From the NCBI GenBank assembly GCA_963697695.1, contig OY969094.1, positions 1,178,001-1,242,000 of the forward strand: a stretch of DNA of 64,000 nucleotides. The letters run 5' to 3'. Source of the stretch: VRUE01 sp963697695 (GTDB lineage: Bacteria > Actinomycetota > Thermoleophilia > Solirubrobacterales > 70-9). The translations under genes and the position numbers were made by a program. The notes under the pieces were generated by a model. That model was given only the letters and a program-made list of their open reading frames with translations, ran no database searches and was not told the DNA's origin. Of the stretch, positions 60,858-64,000 are shown in pieces (the first letter of the stretch is position 1; each line of letters begins with the position of its first letter).

Positions 60858-61777
60858 GTCTCGCTCCTTCCCCGCGCCAGGCGGCTGACGACGAAGTTGA
60901 GCGCGATGACGACGAGCAGCAGGACGAAGGCGGCGAAGTAGGCCTTCTCCGGCGCCAGGCCCTCGCCCGCCGGCGAGTTGTAATAGACGTAGCTGGTCAG
61001 GGTGCTGCCGGTGCCGCGGAAGAGGCCGAGGACGCCGCCGTCGCTGCCGTTCTGGATCTGCAGCGTCGCCCCGAGCAGGACGACGACGATCGCCGTATCG
61101 CCGGCGACCCGCCCCATGCCGAGCGCGGTGCCGGTGCCGATGCCCGGGCGCGCCGCAGGCAGCAGCACGCGCCGGATCGTCGCCGCCTTGGTCTTGCCCA
61201 GCGCGTAGGAGGCCTCGCGCACGTGGCCGGGGATCGAGTTGAGCGCCTCCCGCGTCGCGCCGACGACGAGCGGCAGGGCGATCAGCGACATCATCGCGGC
61301 GGCGGCGATGAAGGAGCGGCCGAGAACCGCTCCTCCTTCGGCGTCGAAGGTGAGAAAGCCGAGCCACTGCTGCTGGAAGAAGACGAGGCCGAACATCGCC
61401 AGCACGATGCTGGGCGTGCCGGCGACCACCTCGATCGCCGATTCGACCGCGCGGGCGAGGCCGGCGGGACGGCCGTACTCGGTCAGCCAGATCGCGATCG
61501 TCACCCCGAGCGGCGCCGCGACCAGGGTCGAGAGCACGAGCAGCAGGGCGGTGCCGTAGATCGGGTCCTTGAAGCCGCCGCTCTGGGCCTGGTTCAGAGA
61601 CGAGGTCGGGCTCTCGAAGAGCAGGCCGAGGTCGAAGTACTGGGCGCCCCGGAACGCCATGTAGATCAGGATCGCGGCGGCGATCGCGATCAGGGCCAGA
61701 CCGGCGCCCCAGGCGGCGAAGTAGCCCACCCGGTCGCGCAGCGGCCAGCTGCGCACGCTGTCGATCGGCGCCGTCAC
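60845..61777 (-). CDS. pstA: Phosphate ABC transporter permease PstA
   Basis: This 310-residue inner-membrane permease has six helices. The conserved cytoplasmic loop carries the EAA-like motif in GATREALNSIPGHVREASYALGKTKAATIRRVLLP. It forms the channel with PstC. The start is GTG at 61777, sharing a base with the pstC stop. The N-terminal 25 residues are polar, then a hydrophobic helix begins (YFAAWGAGLALIAIAAAILIY, given in part). Confidence 0.94.
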   Translation of the reverse strand: MTAPIDSVRSWPLRDRVGYFAAWGAGLALIAIAAAILIYMAFRGAQYFDLGLLFESPTSSLNQAQSGGFKDPIYGTALLLVLSTLVAAPLGVTIAIWLTEYGRPAGLARAVESAIEVVAGTPSIVLAMFGLVFFQQQWLGFLTFDAEGGAVLGRSFIAAAAMMSLIALPLVVGATREALNSIPGHVREASYALGKTKAATIRRVLLPAARPGIGTGTALGMGRVAGDTAIVVVLLGATLQIQNGSDGGVLGLFRGTGSTLTSYVYYNSPAGEGLAPEKAYFAAFVLLLVVIALNFVVSRLARGRSETWAR

Positions 61778-62829
61778 TACGGCCGCACCCCGTATTTGCG
61801 CATCTGCTGCTTGGCGACGAAGCCGGCCAGGGAGAGGAACATGCTCGAGACCAGCAGCACGGCGGCGAAGGCGAAGAGCGTCTGGCCGAAGGGCACGACC
61901 GAGAGGCCTTCGACGTTCTCGACCAGGGCCGAGGCGAGCGGCCGGGTGGGCTCGAAGAGGAAGGTGATGCCGTCGATCGGGTTGGGAGCGAAGCTGGCCG
62001 AGCCGGCGACCATCGAGAGCATGATCGCCTCGCCCAGAGCCCGAGCCGTGGCGAGCACTGCGGCGGCGACGATCGCCGGGCGCGCGGTGCGGACCGCGAT
62101 CGTCCAGGTGACCCGCCAGCGGTTGGCGCCGAGGGCCGCGGCGCCTTCGGTCCAGCTGCGCGGCACCGCCCGCAGCGCATCGACCACGATCGCGATCATG
62201 ATCGGCACGATCATCACGGTCAGGATCAGGATTCCGACCGAGATGCCGGCGCCGTCGAGCTGCACCAGGTTCGCCACCGATTCCTTGCGCTCGAGGCTGA
62301 TCAGGTGCTCGCCGACCCAGGGGACGATGACGAGGATCCCGATCAGCCCGTAGACCACCGAGGGCACCGCGGCGAGCAGCCGCACCACCGGCTCCAGCAC
62401 CCGGTTGACCTGCTTGGGCGCGAACTCGACGATGAAGATCGCCGCGAAGAGGGCGAAGGCGAGGCCGATCGTGACGGCGCCGGCCGTGACGACGAAGGTG
62501 CCCCAGAGCAGCGGCCAGGCGCGCAGCGTGTAGACGTAGCTGGCCGGGTTGGCCGGCGAGTTGAAGATGTCCTCGAGCTGCAGGTCTACGTCGCCGCCGG
62601 AGCCGAACCAGGCGAGGCCGTTGTGGGAGAACGACGGCCACGCCTTGCTGAAGACGAAAGCGATCATCCCTGCGATCAGCAGCAGGACCAGGCAGGCGAC
62701 CGCGCCGAGCAGGCGCTCGACGCGAGCGTCGGTCCAAAAACCGGTGCCGCCGCCAGCGGCCCCGCTCGCCGGGCCCGGCCGGCTAGGGCGCCGGCCGGGC
62801 AGGCGAGCTGCGATTCCCCCATTGGGCAC
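61777..62829 (-). CDS. pstC: Phosphate ABC transporter permease PstC
   Basis: This 350-residue permease pairs with PstA. Seven hydrophobic segments are visible and the EAA-type loop is RAVPRSWTEGAAALGANRW followed by RVTWTIAVRTARPAIVAA. The GTG start at 62829 overlaps the pstS stop by one base. The N-terminal 35 residues are Gly/Pro/Arg-rich and cytoplasmic. Confidence 0.94.
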   Translation of the reverse strand: MPNGGIAARLPGRRPSRPGPASGAAGGGTGFWTDARVERLLGAVACLVLLLIAGMIAFVFSKAWPSFSHNGLAWFGSGGDVDLQLEDIFNSPANPASYVYTLRAWPLLWGTFVVTAGAVTIGLAFALFAAIFIVEFAPKQVNRVLEPVVRLLAAVPSVVYGLIGILVIVPWVGEHLISLERKESVANLVQLDGAGISVGILILTVMIVPIMIAIVVDALRAVPRSWTEGAAALGANRWRVTWTIAVRTARPAIVAAAVLATARALGEAIMLSMVAGSASFAPNPIDGITFLFEPTRPLASALVENVEGLSVVPFGQTLFAFAAVLLVSSMFLSLAGFVAKQQMRKYGVRP

Positions 62830-63641
62830 TAGCTCAGCGGTACCCAGTCGCTGGAGACCAGAGCCTGGGCCTGAGCGCTGCGGGCGAACTGGATGAATTT
62901 CTGGGCAACCCCGGTCGCCGCGCCGCGACTGACGAGATAGAAGTTACGACTGCCTGCGTACTGGCCGGACTTGGCGTTGCGCAGGGTGCATGGCACACCC
63001 AGGTAGGGCACCGAGTAGAGGCCTTGGGCGAAGTGGAAGGAGGCGTAGCCGATCGCGTTCGGGTCCGACTTGATCGTCTGCGCCTGCAGGCCGTTGGAGG
63101 ACTTGGTCGTCGCGCTGCCGGCCACCCGTAGGGTCTGCCCCATGAAGATGTTCTGGAAGGCGTCCTGGGTACCGGAGGCCGCCGTACGGACGACGAGATC
63201 GATCGGGCCCGAGGCAGAGGCACCAGGCACCTGGCTCCAGCTGCGGATGCGTCCGGAGAAGATGTCCTGGATCTGCTGCTGGCTCAGGCTCGCGATCGGG
63301 TTCGAGGGATTGGTGACCACGCAGACCGCGTCGCGGGCGATCTTGTTGAAGACGATGCCGCCCGGATCGGCGGGCTTGGGATCGCGCGAGGACATGCCCA
63401 GGGTGACGCGGCCGCGGGAGACATCGGTGATGCCGATGTCGGAGCCGCCCTGGAGGATCACGAATTTGACTTTGCCTTTGTTGGCGGGCTGACGAACGAA
63501 GGCCTTGGCTAGCTTGGTTGCCAGTGGTGCAACAGAGGTGGAGCCGCTGAGGGTGATCGTCGCGGCAGATGCTGTGGTGGCGGTCGCCAGTGCGGCGCAG
63601 AGCGCCGGCAGGACGACGGCCAGGGAACGCATGCGAATCAT
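62829..63641 (-). CDS. pstS: Phosphate-binding protein PstS
   Basis: This 270-residue extracellular binding protein captures phosphate for PstCAB. A signal peptide (about 1-27, cleaving after TTASA) is followed by ITLSGSTSVAPLATKLAKAF, the phosphate-loop serine-rich site near GRVTLGMSSRD, and RTAASGTQDAFQNIF, which supply phosphate contacts. It has no lipobox, unlike many Gram-positive PstS proteins, so anchoring is unclear: it may be free in the envelope or kept by the lipoprotein encoded downstream. It heads a run of eight overlapping or touching genes. Confidence 0.94.
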   Translation of the reverse strand: MIRMRSLAVVLPALCAALATATTASAATITLSGSTSVAPLATKLAKAFVRQPANKGKVKFVILQGGSDIGITDVSRGRVTLGMSSRDPKPADPGGIVFNKIARDAVCVVTNPSNPIASLSQQQIQDIFSGRIRSWSQVPGASASGPIDLVVRTAASGTQDAFQNIFMGQTLRVAGSATTKSSNGLQAQTIKSDPNAIGYASFHFAQGLYSVPYLGVPCTLRNAKSGQYAGSRNFYLVSRGAATGVAQKFIQFARSAQAQALVSSDWVPLS

Positions 63642-63827
63642 CTGGGTATTCGCTCCTGGGTAGCTGGTCGAGAGGTCTGGCAGCCAGTCTCGATTCAGCT
63701 CGCAAAACGAAGGTAAACGCGACGTGACTGTTTGGAGAAGAACTGGTAACGAGCGTTATCCAGATCTTCTCCAGTTCGATACAGGTCGTTCACCGGATCG
63801 ACACCGGGGAGGGAGAAGCTCGCTGCG
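63642..63827. promoter_or_regulatory. Divergent pstS control region with candidate PHO half-sites
   Basis: This 186-bp gap lies between pstS and a divergent DNA-binding-protein gene. GTTCACCGG at 63788-63796 (plus strand) and GTTTACCTTCG followed by TTTTGCGAG at about 63701-63719 (minus strand) resemble the GTTCACC direct-repeat units of actinobacterial PHO boxes, but only loosely. A GGGAGGG stretch before 63828 can serve as the ribosome-binding site of the rightward gene. No lncRNA or riboswitch fold was recognised. Confidence 0.4.
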
Positions 63828-64000
63828 GTGTTCTCAGCCCTGCCCAGCTCGCCCCCCAGCGGAGGAAAACGCCGGATCGCCAACCTGGAGATACGGCCCA
63901 GCGAGCTGCAGGTCCTGGTCGACGGCAAGCGCGCCGGCTTCACCGTGCGCGAGTTCGAGCTCTTCTTCCTGCTGGCCGAGCGGCGCGACAGCGTCGTCCA
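63828..64000 (+). CDS. PhoB/OmpR-type winged-helix DNA-binding protein, 3' end outside window
   Basis: About 57 residues are visible from GTG 63828. After a 12-residue serine/proline lead comes RRIANLEIRPSELQVLVDGK, then RAGFTVREFELFFLLAERRD, the typical beginning of the OmpR/PhoB winged-helix domain. A normal response regulator would first have about 120 residues of receiver domain. The frame upstream is closed by a stop at 63747-63749, so no receiver precedes it. It may be a stand-alone winged-helix regulator or carry its sensory domain after the helix. Position opposite pstS suggests phosphate control. Confidence 0.72.
   Translation, partial: MFSALPSSPPSGGKRRIANLEIRPSELQVLVDGKRAGFTVREFELFFLLAERRDSVV

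Noticed and set aside
63695..63943. 82-codon minus-strand frame in the pstS upstream gap
   Set aside because: Antisense to the clear winged-helix coding region and over the likely promoter. No domain seen.

Overview
The window is GC-rich, tightly packed bacterial chromosome. Starts are often GTG, and the ATGA, GTGA and CTAG junctions between genes are typical of a compact actinobacterial genome. Lon with Hsp20, a heterodisulfide-reductase-type succinate dehydrogenase, LytR-CpsA-Psr and MMPL envelope proteins, PucR, IclR, PadR and TetR regulators and an FMN hydroxy-acid oxidase all fit Actinomycetota. I favour class Thermoleophilia (Solirubrobacterales-like), but that is an inference from gene content, not from a marker-gene tree. 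I saw no rRNA, tRNA, CRISPR array, insertion sequence or phage gene.

Layout, left to right. 1-9.3 kb: a split housekeeping cluster (ispE-rsmA-tatD on the left, metG-rsmI-ROK kinase on the right) separated by a hydroxy-acid oxidase and a beta-lactamase-fold hydrolase, then an LCP protein and an FmdB-type zinc ribbon. 9.4-17.9 kb: glycyl-tRNA synthetase, unknown proteins, an AlkZ-like glycosylase relative, a PhlG-like hydrolase with a flavin oxidoreductase and a divergent IclR regulator, an FKBP lipoprotein and a PRC-barrel protein. 18-29.4 kb: a BASS transporter, an acyl-CoA ligase, an AAA ATPase with a palindromic upstream region, an R2-like/SCP2 fusion behind a CRP-type site, TetR genes, an amidase and an MMPL exporter. 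29.5-38.1 kb: a GT39-type glycosyltransferase, lon-hsp20, a repeat-rich non-coding stretch, two lipid-modifying membrane enzymes, a PucR regulator and an AT-hook/winged-helix protein. 38.1-48.5 kb: central metabolism (malate and isocitrate dehydrogenases, succinate dehydrogenase), an AidB-like acyl-CoA dehydrogenase and two membrane proteases. 48.5-56.9 kb: a cation antiporter, the aspartate-pathway pair lysC-asd, a subtilase split by a one-base slip in a homopolymer, and a PadR-MMPL unit. 56.9-64 kb: a phosphate-uptake operon pstS-C-A-B continuing without gaps into four unknown envelope or zinc-ribbon genes, with the start of a PhoB-like DNA-binding protein divergent from it.

The most unusual signals are non-coding. 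Two palindromic elements, at 31043-31207 and 49958-50059, share the framework AAGGACGCAGGG, then a hairpin, then GAGGACGC. Their hairpin sequences differ but pair perfectly in both, which looks like a structured repeat family. A third, unrelated 111-base palindrome lies at 25906-26016. All three begin at or next to the stop codon of a minus-strand gene. Among proteins, the extended pst operon, the R2-like/SCP2 fusion and the coiled-coil/AT-hook/winged-helix protein are the best candidates for undescribed biology.
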